DNA from: Fimbriimonadaceae bacterium
GTDB lineage: Bacteria; Armatimonadota; Fimbriimonadia; Fimbriimonadales; Fimbriimonadaceae
Direction: 5' to 3'
NCBI GenBank assembly: GCA_022843485.1
Contig: JALHNM010000005.1
Coordinates: 178,496 to 242,495 of the forward strand
DNA: 64,000 bases
Of the stretch, positions 9,458 to 17,295 are shown one piece after another. The notes beneath the pieces were generated by a model. The model was not told the origin of the DNA. It saw only the letters and a list, made by a program, of their open reading frames with translations, and did not search any database. How positions within the stretch are numbered: the first letter of the stretch is position 1; each line of letters begins with the position of its first letter. A program made the translations under genes and the position numbers.

Positions 9458-10335
9458 GGCGGGCGGGCGCTCGCGCTCGCGAGGGCTCGGAGGGCATCGG
9501 CGAACGCCTCCGGCTTGCCGACGACCCTCTGCCCGAAGTAGGTGACGCCCATGTTGAACCCGGCCCCGCTCACACCAGCGCGGCGGGTGTACTTGGCGAT
9601 CTTCCCCGCCACGATCCAATCGGCGGGCTCCTCTAGGTCCGGTTCCGGCACGACGTACTGGACGACAGCGCGGAGCCAGCGGTCGACTGGCTGCAAGAAA
9701 ATCCGGTCGGACGGATCGACGCGCTCCTCGACGTCGAAGAGCCACACCATATCGCGGAGGAACGTCGATGCGCTCTTGGGGCCGACGCCCCGGATATCGA
9801 CGATCCTCAAATGCTGGGGTTCGAGCCGCCCGGTGCGCTCGACGCCGTCGACGACCCAGGTCGCCAGCGAGAGGCCCCCTCCTAGGCGGTGGATCTCCTG
9901 GGCGAGTTCGAGCATGCCCTGGACCGGCCCTCGGTTCTGGGCCTCGAGGCTCTTCCTGCCCCGCTCCTTGCACAGCGTCTCGAACCCGGTCCAGAGGGCG
10001 ACACCGTCGGGAGCGGTCAGGACGTCGTCCATGCCCCGTTCGGAGACGAGCCGGCTCAGCGCCTCGTTGCTCAGAGAGGCGATCTCGTCTCGATCCTTGC
10101 CCCGGCGGGCGTAGGCGTAGTGACCGAAGAACGCCCGGAGGGCGAAGTAGGGGTTCTCGAGACCCGCAGTCACGGTCTCGAGGTCGTCGGTACCTAGTGC
10201 CATCGACCGGCGCAACCGGCCGAGGAGGAAGTCGTGCGCGTACCGCTCGGCCATGTGGGTGGCGAGCTTGCGCATCACGCCCACCACGAGCGGGTCGAGC
10301 GGCGGAGAGGGCTCTCGTTCCCCTCTCGGTCCCAT
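9448..10335 (-). CDS. HhH-GPD-like protein, possible DNA glycosylase
   Basis: 295 residues. I do not recognise a named family. The central stretch LRIVDIRGVGPKSASTFLRD reads as a helix-hairpin-helix motif. It is followed by QPVDRWLRAVVQYV, where the Asp falls where the catalytic Asp of HhH-GPD DNA glycosylases normally lies. The Lys found in bifunctional glycosylases and the C-terminal Cys cluster of the MutY/Nth type are not seen. The N-terminal half is helical and charged. A base-excision repair role is therefore possible, monofunctional if active. It is a single gene converging on coaX, with a 10-bp overlap of the two 3' ends. Confidence 0.55.
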   Translation of the reverse strand: MGPRGEREPSPPLDPLVVGVMRKLATHMAERYAHDFLLGRLRRSMALGTDDLETVTAGLENPYFALRAFFGHYAYARRGKDRDEIASLSNEALSRLVSERGMDDVLTAPDGVALWTGFETLCKERGRKSLEAQNRGPVQGMLELAQEIHRLGGGLSLATWVVDGVERTGRLEPQHLRIVDIRGVGPKSASTFLRDMVWLFDVEERVDPSDRIFLQPVDRWLRAVVQYVVPEPDLEEPADWIVAGKIAKYTRRAGVSGAGFNMGVTYFGQRVVGKPEAFADALRALASASARPPYE

Positions 10336-10353
10336 GTCTTTATCTTCGCTCGT

Positions 10354-11736
10354 TCAGAAGGGCGAGCTAGGGCTCATGTACCGGACGACGGGCAGGGTGG
10401 GTACCTGGACGATGCCACCGCCCTCGACGCCGAGCCGACCGCCGCGCATGCTGTTGAACACCTGCCAACCGAACTCGGTGACGGCGAGCGTGTTGGATCG
10501 CACCTGCGACATCACGTCGAGCAGGGCCTTGGTGAAGATCCCGACGACCCGGCCTTCGCTCGTGGTGGCGAGGCAGGCGCTGCCGGGCATGACGGCGTGC
10601 ATCTGGGCGACGCTCCCGATCAGGGGGATCTCCATCCCGAAGTAGCGCCCCTCGATGACGGGCCGGTTCGCCTGGTGGAAGGCGAACACGCGGGCCCCCT
10701 TTGAGAAGAACGTCTGGAAGAGCTCGTCCTTGGCGACCATGTTCTTGATGTCGGCCGTCGAGACGGCGGTGACGCCAGCGTAGTAATCCTTGCCGTCGAC
10801 GTTCGCCCCGACGCCGCTGAAGAACACGAAGACCCGGGCGTCGTTCGGCATCCGGCTAGCGAGGGCTCGGGCGGCGATCAGGATCTGGTCGGCGGTGGCG
10901 TCCACCACGACATCCACGTTGCGGTCGTCGTACCCGGCGTTCTGCACCAAACCGTCGCGCACGAGCATCGCGTCGCTAGCGGCGAACGGGAGACTCGCGT
11001 TCGGGATCTGGCCTTGACTGTTGCCGATGACGAGGGCGAACTTGTCGGCCACGATGGGGACTCGTCCGGCCACGGCCGTGGTCTGGGTCGCCTGGTCGAC
11101 CGGCTTCAGGATGCCACCCGGGGTGGTGCCCTGGCCGGCGCGGATGACCTCGGTCTGGGGGCGCCCACCTGCCGACGTCCCGCCCAGGGAGGCGATCTCG
11201 GCGTTCTCCTCGGGGGTGAGCACGGCCGAATCGACCTTCCAACCCGCGTTGGCGTTGCGCATCGACGTCTCGAGCTCGCGCTGCTTGTCCGGGCGGTTTT
11301 GGAGCCCGTAGACCTTGTTCAGGAAGAAGAAGGCGGCGGTGCTGCCTTGGTTCTTGGCGATGAGCGTCTCGAACCCGGTCGCCGCGAAGTTCAGCAGTTC
11401 GGCCCGCTGGGCGTCCGGTGCGGCCTGGGCCTGTCGGAAGCTGGAATAGGCGAGGCCGAAGTTGGGCGAATAGGGGGCCCCGTCGCGCCACCGGACCGGC
11501 TCAGTGACCGACCCCGGGAGGGTGGTCGGGTTCGACTGGTCTTCCGGACGGGCGGCGATGGCGGCGGTGAAGCCGGCCCGTGCCGCATCCCACTCCCCGG
11601 CGCGGACGGCGTCGAGCGCCTTGGAATAGGCCTCGCTCCACGCTTGGCCGAAGGCGGCGCTCAGCGCGGCGAGCGTGAGTGCGAGTACGAACGTGAGTCT
11701 CAGTCTCATCCTTGATCTTGGTCCCGTTGGCGTCAC
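10354..11736 (-). CDS. Secreted TPR plus caspase-fold protein lacking catalytic residues
   Basis: About 460 residues from GTG 11736, which overlaps the upstream stop. ATG 11709 gives the cleaner signal peptide MRLRLTFVLALTLAALSAAF. After a short TPR-like segment (AVRAGEWDAARAGFTAAIAA) and a linker, residues of about 235-430 have a peptidase C14 (caspase) pattern. KFALVIGNSQG is strand 1 and a RVFVFFSGVGANVDG segment follows. GRVVGIFTKALLDVM matches the usual G.FT.ALL helix. The canonical His (SGHG) is replaced by Val, and the DACHSG-like Cys loop reads FAFHQANRP. It is thus probably a non-catalytic periplasmic binding or scaffold protein. Last gene of a three-gene set. Confidence 0.65.
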   Translation of the reverse strand: MTPTGPRSRMRLRLTFVLALTLAALSAAFGQAWSEAYSKALDAVRAGEWDAARAGFTAAIAARPEDQSNPTTLPGSVTEPVRWRDGAPYSPNFGLAYSSFRQAQAAPDAQRAELLNFAATGFETLIAKNQGSTAAFFFLNKVYGLQNRPDKQRELETSMRNANAGWKVDSAVLTPEENAEIASLGGTSAGGRPQTEVIRAGQGTTPGGILKPVDQATQTTAVAGRVPIVADKFALVIGNSQGQIPNASLPFAASDAMLVRDGLVQNAGYDDRNVDVVVDATADQILIAARALASRMPNDARVFVFFSGVGANVDGKDYYAGVTAVSTADIKNMVAKDELFQTFFSKGARVFAFHQANRPVIEGRYFGMEIPLIGSVAQMHAVMPGSACLATTSEGRVVGIFTKALLDVMSQVRSNTLAVTEFGWQVFNSMRGGRLGVEGGGIVQVPTLPVVRYMSPSSPF

Positions 11737-12863
11737 TTAAGGCGGTAGGTCAGCGAGAGCCCGGCGTCGGGGCTACCCCCGCCGGAGGGGATGGCGAACC
11801 CGATGTCGACCGAGATCGGGCTCGAATCGGGCCGGTAGCCGATGCCGAAGGCCAGCGAGTCTCGGTTGCTGAAGGCGTCACCCCCGGCGGGGACGAAGGC
11901 GTAGCCGATCCGGACGGGGATGCGGGCCCCACCGCGGTGCAGGTTGTACTCGGCCCCGAACGATCCGGCGAACGTGTTGTCCCGGTCGAGGATCGCGTTC
12001 GTCTGGCCTCCGAAGAAGTAGTCGAGCTGCGCCCCGTAGGCCAGGAAGTCCTTGCCGCGCTGCAGGAACCCGGACCGGGCGGCGTAGCCGACGGAGAGGC
12101 GGCCGGGCACTCGGCGCATGTACCCGTCGGTGGACGTTTCGCGGGACAGGCTGATCGGAGTGCGAAGGCTCGCGCCGATGACGCTGGACCCGTCGCCCGA
12201 GACCCGCTGCACGCCCGCGATCAGGCCGACCCCGGTCGAGTTGCCACTGTTGTTGAACCGGACGGTGCCGACCAGGTTGTTGTTCGCGTCGAACAGGTCG
12301 TAGTTACCCGTGTTCTGGACGTACTGGTTCACGACGACGATCCCGACGCCATAGTTCGTCGCCCCACGTTGCCGGGCGTAGGCGACGGTGAAGTAGTCGA
12401 GCTGGGCTTGGAGCCGTTCGACGAGGTTGTTGACCTGAGTCTCGCCGTTCGCCAGGCTCGAGCCCGTCCGGTTGTCCCGCACGAACCCGCCGAGCGTGTA
12501 CGAGACCCCGAGTACCCCGCCCTTCATCGGCATGGCGTAGCCGACGTGCGAGAGTCGCTGCGAGCCGACCCGCCGGTCCGTCGAGAAGTCCGGGTTAGCG
12601 AACCGCCGGGACAGGACGGTGTCCGACTCCGGCAGGTTCCTGAAGGTCACGTTCGCGACCGGCGATTGGAGGAAGGCGAGCCCGGCCGGGTTGTAGTAGG
12701 TCGAGAAGGTGTTCCCGTCCGTGGCCTGCGTCGCCCCCGCGACGCCCATCGACCGCCCTCCGGCGTCGAGCGCGTTGAGGAGGTCAGGGATCTGGGCCGA
12801 GGCAGTGCCTGCCGTGACCGCCATGAGGGCGGCCATCGTGATTCGCGTCCTTGCTTGGTGCAC
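11733..12863 (-). CDS. Outer-membrane beta-barrel protein, FadL/PorV-like
   Basis: 376 residues with a signal peptide (ITMAALMAVTAGTASAQ). An N-terminal segment AGGRSMGVAGATQATDGN precedes YYNPAGLAFLQSP. That NPAGLA pattern after a gly/ala-rich start is typical of FadL/TodX- and PorV-type barrels. The remainder alternates polar and aromatic residues in strand-length blocks and ends in LSLTYRLK, a terminal strand. It probably forms an outer-membrane channel or scaffold; the ligand is unknown. It lies between the Ig-like secreted protein gene (56 bp upstream) and the degenerate-caspase gene (4-bp overlap), so the three products may work together. Confidence 0.65.
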   Translation of the reverse strand: MHQARTRITMAALMAVTAGTASAQIPDLLNALDAGGRSMGVAGATQATDGNTFSTYYNPAGLAFLQSPVANVTFRNLPESDTVLSRRFANPDFSTDRRVGSQRLSHVGYAMPMKGGVLGVSYTLGGFVRDNRTGSSLANGETQVNNLVERLQAQLDYFTVAYARQRGATNYGVGIVVVNQYVQNTGNYDLFDANNNLVGTVRFNNSGNSTGVGLIAGVQRVSGDGSSVIGASLRTPISLSRETSTDGYMRRVPGRLSVGYAARSGFLQRGKDFLAYGAQLDYFFGGQTNAILDRDNTFAGSFGAEYNLHRGGARIPVRIGYAFVPAGGDAFSNRDSLAFGIGYRPDSSPISVDIGFAIPSGGGSPDAGLSLTYRLK

Positions 12864-12919
12864 GTGTTCTCCTTGCGTCCTGTTCAGGGGTTTGGTGCGG
12901 ACTTCTCGGTGGGTCGTCG

Positions 12920-13954
12920 TCAGCCCTTTCGGCCGCCGCTCCCGAACCGGTCCCCGCTCTCGCGCCCTCTGTCTGTGAATTTAACCTGGGTTTCCTGGAC
13001 GACCGCCTGATTCCCGGCGCGGTCTGTCACCTGGACGACGATCTTGAACTCGCTCGGGAGCCCCTTGTTGATCCGGAGCCGGCCGAACCAGCTGAGCGTG
13101 TTCCCGTTCTGCTCCGAGCCTCGACGGGAGACCCGGGCCAGGAACCGGCCGTCGAGCGTCGTAGCGACGACGGTGACGCCGGAGAGCGAGACCGACCCGT
13201 TGAACTGGTCGTTGACCTGGACGAACACCGGGACGCTCTGGTTCGGGCGGACGGGGGTATCGGGCCGGGGGGTGACGATGTTGCTGTTCGGCTGGAGCCG
13301 GTCGAGCGTCACGTTGACCGTCCGGTTCGTGTTGTTCTTCGCACGGTCGTCGACGTTCACGGTGATCCGGGCGGGGCCGTCCCGCAGGATCGACTGCGTG
13401 TCCCAGTTGACCACGAAGCTCTGTGCGTTGCCCGAGTTCCCGGGGATGTCGGCTTGGTTGATCTGGACGCGCCACGTGTCGACGTTCGGCTCGTTCAGAT
13501 CGACCGAGATCGGGACGACGCCGCGGACGTAGCCGCCGTCGATCGGGTTCAGGTTGATGAACCTCGGCGCCGCGACGTCGACGGTCACGCTGACGGGCGG
13601 GATCGGGTCGTAGGTGTTGCCCGACTCGACCGGGGTCACCTCGATCCGGTACTCGCCCTCCGGGGTCGACTCCGCGAAGTTCAGGTCGATGCTGTCGCTG
13701 ATCTCGCCGTTCTGGTTCGGGTTGAACCGGCGCTCGATCTGGACGCTGACGTTCGGGTCGTCCACCTTCGTCGCCCGGACGGTGACACGGACCTCACGGA
13801 CTGCGCCCCGAACGTTGAAGTTCACCTTGTTCGAGCGACCGAGGAAGTCGCCGTCGGTCGGCGAAGTCACGGTGAAGGTGGCGGCGATGGCCGCCGCCCC
13901 GAAGGCCGTTAGGGCGCAGACCGCCACCAGCCGAATGGCTCGCATGGGTTTCAT
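12920..13954 (-). CDS. Secreted Ig-like domain protein
   Basis: 344 residues. The signal peptide is about residues 1-25 (AIRLVAVCALTAFGAAAIAA). Three Ig/bacterial cadherin-like beta-sandwich units follow: FTVTSPTDGDFLGRSNKVNF, then APRFINLNPIDGGYVRGVVP, then RPDTPVRPNQSVPVFVQVND. The tail is glycine- and arginine-rich. No enzyme motif is seen. It is the first gene of a minus-strand set with the barrel and the pseudo-caspase and starts 34 bp after the HAD phosphatase gene, so all four may share a transcript. A surface or periplasmic adhesive or structural role is inferred. Confidence 0.6.
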   Translation of the reverse strand: MKPMRAIRLVAVCALTAFGAAAIAATFTVTSPTDGDFLGRSNKVNFNVRGAVREVRVTVRATKVDDPNVSVQIERRFNPNQNGEISDSIDLNFAESTPEGEYRIEVTPVESGNTYDPIPPVSVTVDVAAPRFINLNPIDGGYVRGVVPISVDLNEPNVDTWRVQINQADIPGNSGNAQSFVVNWDTQSILRDGPARITVNVDDRAKNNTNRTVNVTLDRLQPNSNIVTPRPDTPVRPNQSVPVFVQVNDQFNGSVSLSGVTVVATTLDGRFLARVSRRGSEQNGNTLSWFGRLRINKGLPSEFKIVVQVTDRAGNQAVVQETQVKFTDRGRESGDRFGSGGRKG

Positions 13955-13988
13955 TATATCCTCTCCGCCCTATAGACTCCTCGGACGG

Positions 13989-14798
13989 TCAGGACGACTC
14001 ACTCAGGGCGAGCCGGACGAATTCCGCGACTCCCCCCTCTTCATTGGACGCGACGCGGTGCCGGGCCGCCTCTCGAACCTCTGTGGCCGCGTTCGCGACG
14101 GCACCGGAGACTCCGGCCCAGGCCACCATCTCTAGGTCGTTCGTCCAGTCGCCGATCGCCGCGACCTCGTGCCGCCCAAGCCCGAGCAGGCCCGCGACCG
14201 CCTGGACGCCGAAGCCCTTGTGGACGCCGGGCGGCAGGAACTCGATGTACTCGCTCTCGCTCACGGTGATGTGCGCCCGGCCGTCGTCCTGGAGGTGGCC
14301 GAGGACGGCGCCGTGGAGCGGGATCCGGCGGGCCTCGTCGATCATCAAGAGCTTCGTGGCGTCGACGCGGGCCATGCCCTCGTAGCCGACGACCTCCGGC
14401 ACGACCCCGCGGATGCGGCTCCGGTACGCCTGCGCCCAGGCGCCGTCGTGGCTGAAGTAGACCTCGCCCCGACTGTAGAGGTTCACGTGGAGGCCGAGCG
14501 TGCCCGCGTACCGCAGGAGTTCGTCCCGTAAGTCGGTGGAGAGCGTATGGTGGTGGACCTCGCGGCCTTCGTGGTCGACGACGTAAGCGCCGTTGCAGCT
14601 CACGATCGGGCCGCGGAGGCCGGTCTCCTCGGCGAACGGGAGCATCGTGCCGATGGCGCGGCCGCTCGCGAGCACGACGGTCACGCCCTGGTCGGCAGCC
14701 TTGCGGAGGGCTGCGACGGAGTCCGGGTGCGGAGTGCGGTCCCGGCGAAGCAGGGTCCCGTCCAAATCGACGGCGATCATCCGGACGGGGCTTGGCAC
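13989..14798 (-). CDS. Cof-type HAD-superfamily phosphatase
   Basis: 269 residues. HAD motif I is DLDGTLLRRD near the N-terminus, motif II VVLASGRAIG, the cap domain has the CNGAYVVD entry, Lys is in the HKGFGVQAV segment, and motif IV is AIGDWTNDLEM. Cof-type enzymes dephosphorylate sugar phosphates, FMN or similar small molecules, and the substrate cannot be read from sequence. The second Asp of motif IV is present although the usual GDGxND reads GDWTND. It is a single gene or the head of the minus-strand envelope set. Confidence 0.88.
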   Translation of the reverse strand: MPSPVRMIAVDLDGTLLRRDRTPHPDSVAALRKAADQGVTVVLASGRAIGTMLPFAEETGLRGPIVSCNGAYVVDHEGREVHHHTLSTDLRDELLRYAGTLGLHVNLYSRGEVYFSHDGAWAQAYRSRIRGVVPEVVGYEGMARVDATKLLMIDEARRIPLHGAVLGHLQDDGRAHITVSESEYIEFLPPGVHKGFGVQAVAGLLGLGRHEVAAIGDWTNDLEMVAWAGVSGAVANAATEVREAARHRVASNEEGGVAEFVRLALSESS

Positions 14799-14868
14799 AG
14801 GGAGTCTATACCCGGCGGGCCTGGACGGGCGGGGGGTCGGCGCTCGCGCGGGCTAGGCTGCAAGCAGC

Positions 14869-14932
14869 CTAATCCATAGCGCGAGCGAGCTCGCGCACTC
14901 CTAATCCATAGCGCGAGCGAGCTCGCGCACTC
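14869..14932. repeat. Tandem 32-bp repeat (2 copies) with internal palindrome
   Basis: Two identical 32-bp units (14869-14900 and 14901-14932). Each contains the palindrome GCGCGAGC-GA-GCTCGCGC, so the pair can form one or two cruciforms. They lie in the 214-bp divergent gap between the HAD phosphatase and glycosyltransferase genes, near both promoters. No coding role: short ORFs through it ending ELARAMD are artefacts. Confidence 0.85.
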
Positions 14933-15012
14933 CAGCGAGCGGGCACGCTTGCCGGCGCCGGGGCGAGGGGGAACCTGGGTCTGGAAGGGGGAACGAGTAC
15001 ACTCCTGGGAAG

Positions 15013-15762
15013 ATGACCGGCCAGGCGTCCGTGACCGACCTCCCGTCGACGACCGTCCTCGGCCTCCCGGTCTCGCTGGTGGACATGGGGGCCACGATCG
15101 AGACCGTCGCCCGGTTGGTCGAGGCGGGGCAGCCGCGATGGATCGTGACCGCCGACGCCGCCGGGATGGTGCAAGCCCAGGACGACCCGGCGCTGGCCGA
15201 AGCCTATCGAACGGCCGCCCTCGTCACGCCCGACAGCCAAGGGGTCGTCTGGGCCCTCCGGCGCAAGGGCTACCCGGGAATCGGGCGGGTCAGCGGCGTC
15301 GATATCGTCGACCAGGTGTGTCGGCTCAGTTCTGAGACCGGCGTCCGGATCTTCTTCCTCGGCGCGGCGCCGGGGGTGGCAGAAGAGGCGGCCGAGCGGC
15401 TGCGGCTGCGACACCCCGGGTGCAACATCGTCGGGACCCGGCACGGCTACTTCCCCGCCGACGACGACGCCCTCGTCGCCAACGAAGTGGCCGCCTCGCG
15501 GCCGGACGTGCTCTTCGTCGCCATGGGCATCCCTCGCCAGGAGACCTTCATCGTCCGGTGCCTCGCGCTCACCGGGGCAAAGGTCGGCGTCGGGGTCGGC
15601 GGATCGTTCGACGTCTTCAGCGGCCGGGTCAAGCGCGCCCCGGGGCTCGTCCGGGCCCTCAAGCTCGAGTGGCTCTGGCGGCTCGCGCTTAACCCGTCCA
15701 AGATCGGCAAGGTCCGCCTCCTACCCCGCTTCGTGCGCCTTGTACTGAAGGAGGGGCGGTGA
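15013..15762 (+). CDS. WecG/TagA/CpsF-family glycosyltransferase
   Basis: 249 residues. The family transfers ManNAc(A)-type sugars from UDP donors to lipid-linked GlcNAc during surface-polysaccharide or teichoic-acid linkage synthesis. Matching segments are WIVTADAAGMVQAQDDPAL, ALVTPDSQGVVWALR, RVSGVDIVDQVC, VRIFFLGAAPGVAEEAAERL, DVLFVAMGIPRQETF and GVGGSFDVFSGRVKRAP. A basic C-terminus suggests peripheral membrane binding. Its stop overlaps the start of the adenosyltransferase gene (GTGA). Acceptor unknown; an envelope glycan role is likely. Confidence 0.9.
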   Translation: MTGQASVTDLPSTTVLGLPVSLVDMGATIETVARLVEAGQPRWIVTADAAGMVQAQDDPALAEAYRTAALVTPDSQGVVWALRRKGYPGIGRVSGVDIVDQVCRLSSETGVRIFFLGAAPGVAEEAAERLRLRHPGCNIVGTRHGYFPADDDALVANEVAASRPDVLFVAMGIPRQETFIVRCLALTGAKVGVGVGGSFDVFSGRVKRAPGLVRALKLEWLWRLALNPSKIGKVRLLPRFVRLVLKEGR

Positions 15763-16304
15763 GAATCTACACCCGAACCGGGGACGGGGGCCAGACCGGA
15801 CTTATCGGCGGGGCGCGGGTCGGGAAGGACGACCCGGTCATCGCCGTGGTCGGCTCGCTCGACGAGACGAACTGTGCCCTCGGGCTCGCACGCGCCCTCC
15901 TTGGGGGCGGGCCCCTTGACGCGACGCTCCATCGGGCCCAGTCGGCTCTCTTCGAGGCCGGGGCCGAGGTCGCTTGCCCCGCTGACAGTCCGTACTTCAC
16001 CGAAGCCAAGGTCGATGGGCTCACGCTCGAACTCGAAGCGTCGATCGACGAGTTGACCGCCCAGCTCCCGGCGCTCAAGAACTTCATCCTGCCGGGGGGT
16101 GCACCGGGGGCCGCCCAGTTGCACCTGGCCCGTTCCGTGTGCCGCCGGGCCGAGCGCGAGCTCGTCGCCTTGGCCCAGTCCCGTCCGGTCCGCGCCGAAC
16201 TCTTGGCCTTCGTGAACCGTCTCTCGGACTGGCTCTTCACCGCGGCCCGGAGCGCGAACCAGACCGCCGGGGCCGTCGAGACCGTTTGGACGAGAGACCG
16301 ATGA
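15759..16304 (+). CDS. Cob(I)alamin adenosyltransferase, PduO type
   Basis: 181 residues, starting with GTG at 15759. It attaches adenosyl from ATP to cob(I)alamin, producing coenzyme B12. The ATP-binding N-terminus RIYTRTGDGGQTGLIGG is diagnostic. GSLDETNCALGLAR, then NFILPGGAPGAAQLHLARSV with the conserved Arg of VCRRAERE, and FVNRLSDWLFTAARSAN follow. It overlaps the preceding glycosyltransferase and the following LolA-like gene by 4 bp each. Its product is needed by the class II ribonucleotide reductase encoded at 57 kb, although the genes are far apart. Confidence 0.95.
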   Translation: MRIYTRTGDGGQTGLIGGARVGKDDPVIAVVGSLDETNCALGLARALLGGGPLDATLHRAQSALFEAGAEVACPADSPYFTEAKVDGLTLELEASIDELTAQLPALKNFILPGGAPGAAQLHLARSVCRRAERELVALAQSRPVRAELLAFVNRLSDWLFTAARSANQTAGAVETVWTRDR

Positions 16305-17017
16305 GCGTGACCGCACTTTGCCTGGCCCTCCTCTCGCAGGACGCCGCCCCTGCCCTGCCCACCGCCACCGACGTCATGAGCCGCCTGTTCGCCCGCTACC
16401 ACGGCGCCAAGACCGTGGTCGGCACGGCGGTCTCGACGATCACGGTCGGCGACACGGTGATCACGATCGCCACCGACCTGCAGGTCGAACGCCCGAACAA
16501 GGTGTACATCCGACAGACGGTGCGTGAGGACGGGCGAGTGTTCTTGCTCGTCGGCGACGGGAAGACCTTCAGCTACGGCAAGCCCGTGGGCACGGAGGCC
16601 ATCGACGCCGACCGGTCGTCCCGGCTCATCGAGACCCACTTCCCCTACATGACCCTCGGCGACGTCTATCGGGCGGCGGCGCGGAGCCTGGCCGAGCGGT
16701 CCATCGTCCTCGACCTCGCCGTCGCCGACACCCGGGACATGGCCCTGCTACGCGACCAGTGGGCGACCATCGACCTCACCGGGACGGTCGAGCAAGGCGG
16801 GGAGACGCTCTACCGGATCGTCGGCCAGTGGCGGCCCAACGCGGTCGAGCCGGTGAGCGCCAACTTCGGCCTGTTCGTGACGAAGGACGGCGACCTGCGT
16901 CGGTACGTGATCGAGCAGCTGCCAGGGGCGGGGGCCCTGTCCGCGTCGCGACAGTGGTCGGTCGACCTCCAGATCGACGCCCCGGTCAAGCCCGAATTGT
17001 TCACTGTCGTCCGGTAG
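16301..17017 (+). CDS. LolA-like/DUF2092-like secreted protein
   Basis: 238 residues, ATG 16301 inside the upstream stop (ATGA). A short hydrophobic N-terminus (VTALCLALLSQ) may be a weak signal peptide. The rest follows the lipoprotein-carrier pattern: an initial helix (ATDVMSRLFARYHGAKTVVG), then a curved beta-sheet of alternating strands such as VYIRQTVREDGRVFLLVGDG and FGLFVTKDGDLRRYVIEQLP. LolA-fold proteins carry lipidated proteins or lipids across the periplasm. This assignment rests on pattern only. It follows the adenosyltransferase and precedes feoA by 31 bp. Confidence 0.5.
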   Translation: MSVTALCLALLSQDAAPALPTATDVMSRLFARYHGAKTVVGTAVSTITVGDTVITIATDLQVERPNKVYIRQTVREDGRVFLLVGDGKTFSYGKPVGTEAIDADRSSRLIETHFPYMTLGDVYRAAARSLAERSIVLDLAVADTRDMALLRDQWATIDLTGTVEQGGETLYRIVGQWRPNAVEPVSANFGLFVTKDGDLRRYVIEQLPGAGALSASRQWSVDLQIDAPVKPELFTVVR

Positions 17018-17048
17018 GGCCCGCCGAGCGGATACACTCTCCCTACAC

Positions 17049-17294
17049 GTGGACTCAAAGCCGATCGCTGGTCTGGGCCGACCCCCACGCGGCGCCCGCT
17101 ACCGGGTGCTCGGGGTTCGGGACGGCCGGGTCTGCCCCGAACGACTGCTCGAGATGGGCATGATCCCGGGGGCCGAGTTCACGGTGACCAAGGTCGCCCC
17201 TCTCGGCGACCCGATCGAAGTCGACCTCGGTGGGAGTCGGCTCTGCCTGCGGCGGTCCGAAGCGGCCGACCTCACGTTCGAGAGGGTGGGCTGA
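17049..17294 (+). CDS. feoA: FeoA family ferrous iron transport protein
   Basis: 81 residues, start GTG 17049. The small SH3-like FeoA domain is clear: RYRVLGVRDGRVCPERLLEM, GMIPGAEFTVTKVAPLGDPI, then LCLRRSEAADLTFERV. FeoA docks on FeoB at the cytoplasmic face and supports Fe(II) uptake. The stop is 1 bp before the feoB start. Confidence 0.92.
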   Translation: MDSKPIAGLGRPPRGARYRVLGVRDGRVCPERLLEMGMIPGAEFTVTKVAPLGDPIEVDLGGSRLCLRRSEAADLTFERVG

Positions 17295-17295
17295 C

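Noticed and set aside
14901..15444. Small minus-strand ORFs ending VRELARAMD
   Set aside because: They read through the tandem palindromic 32-bp repeat and have no ribosome-binding site or conservation sign.
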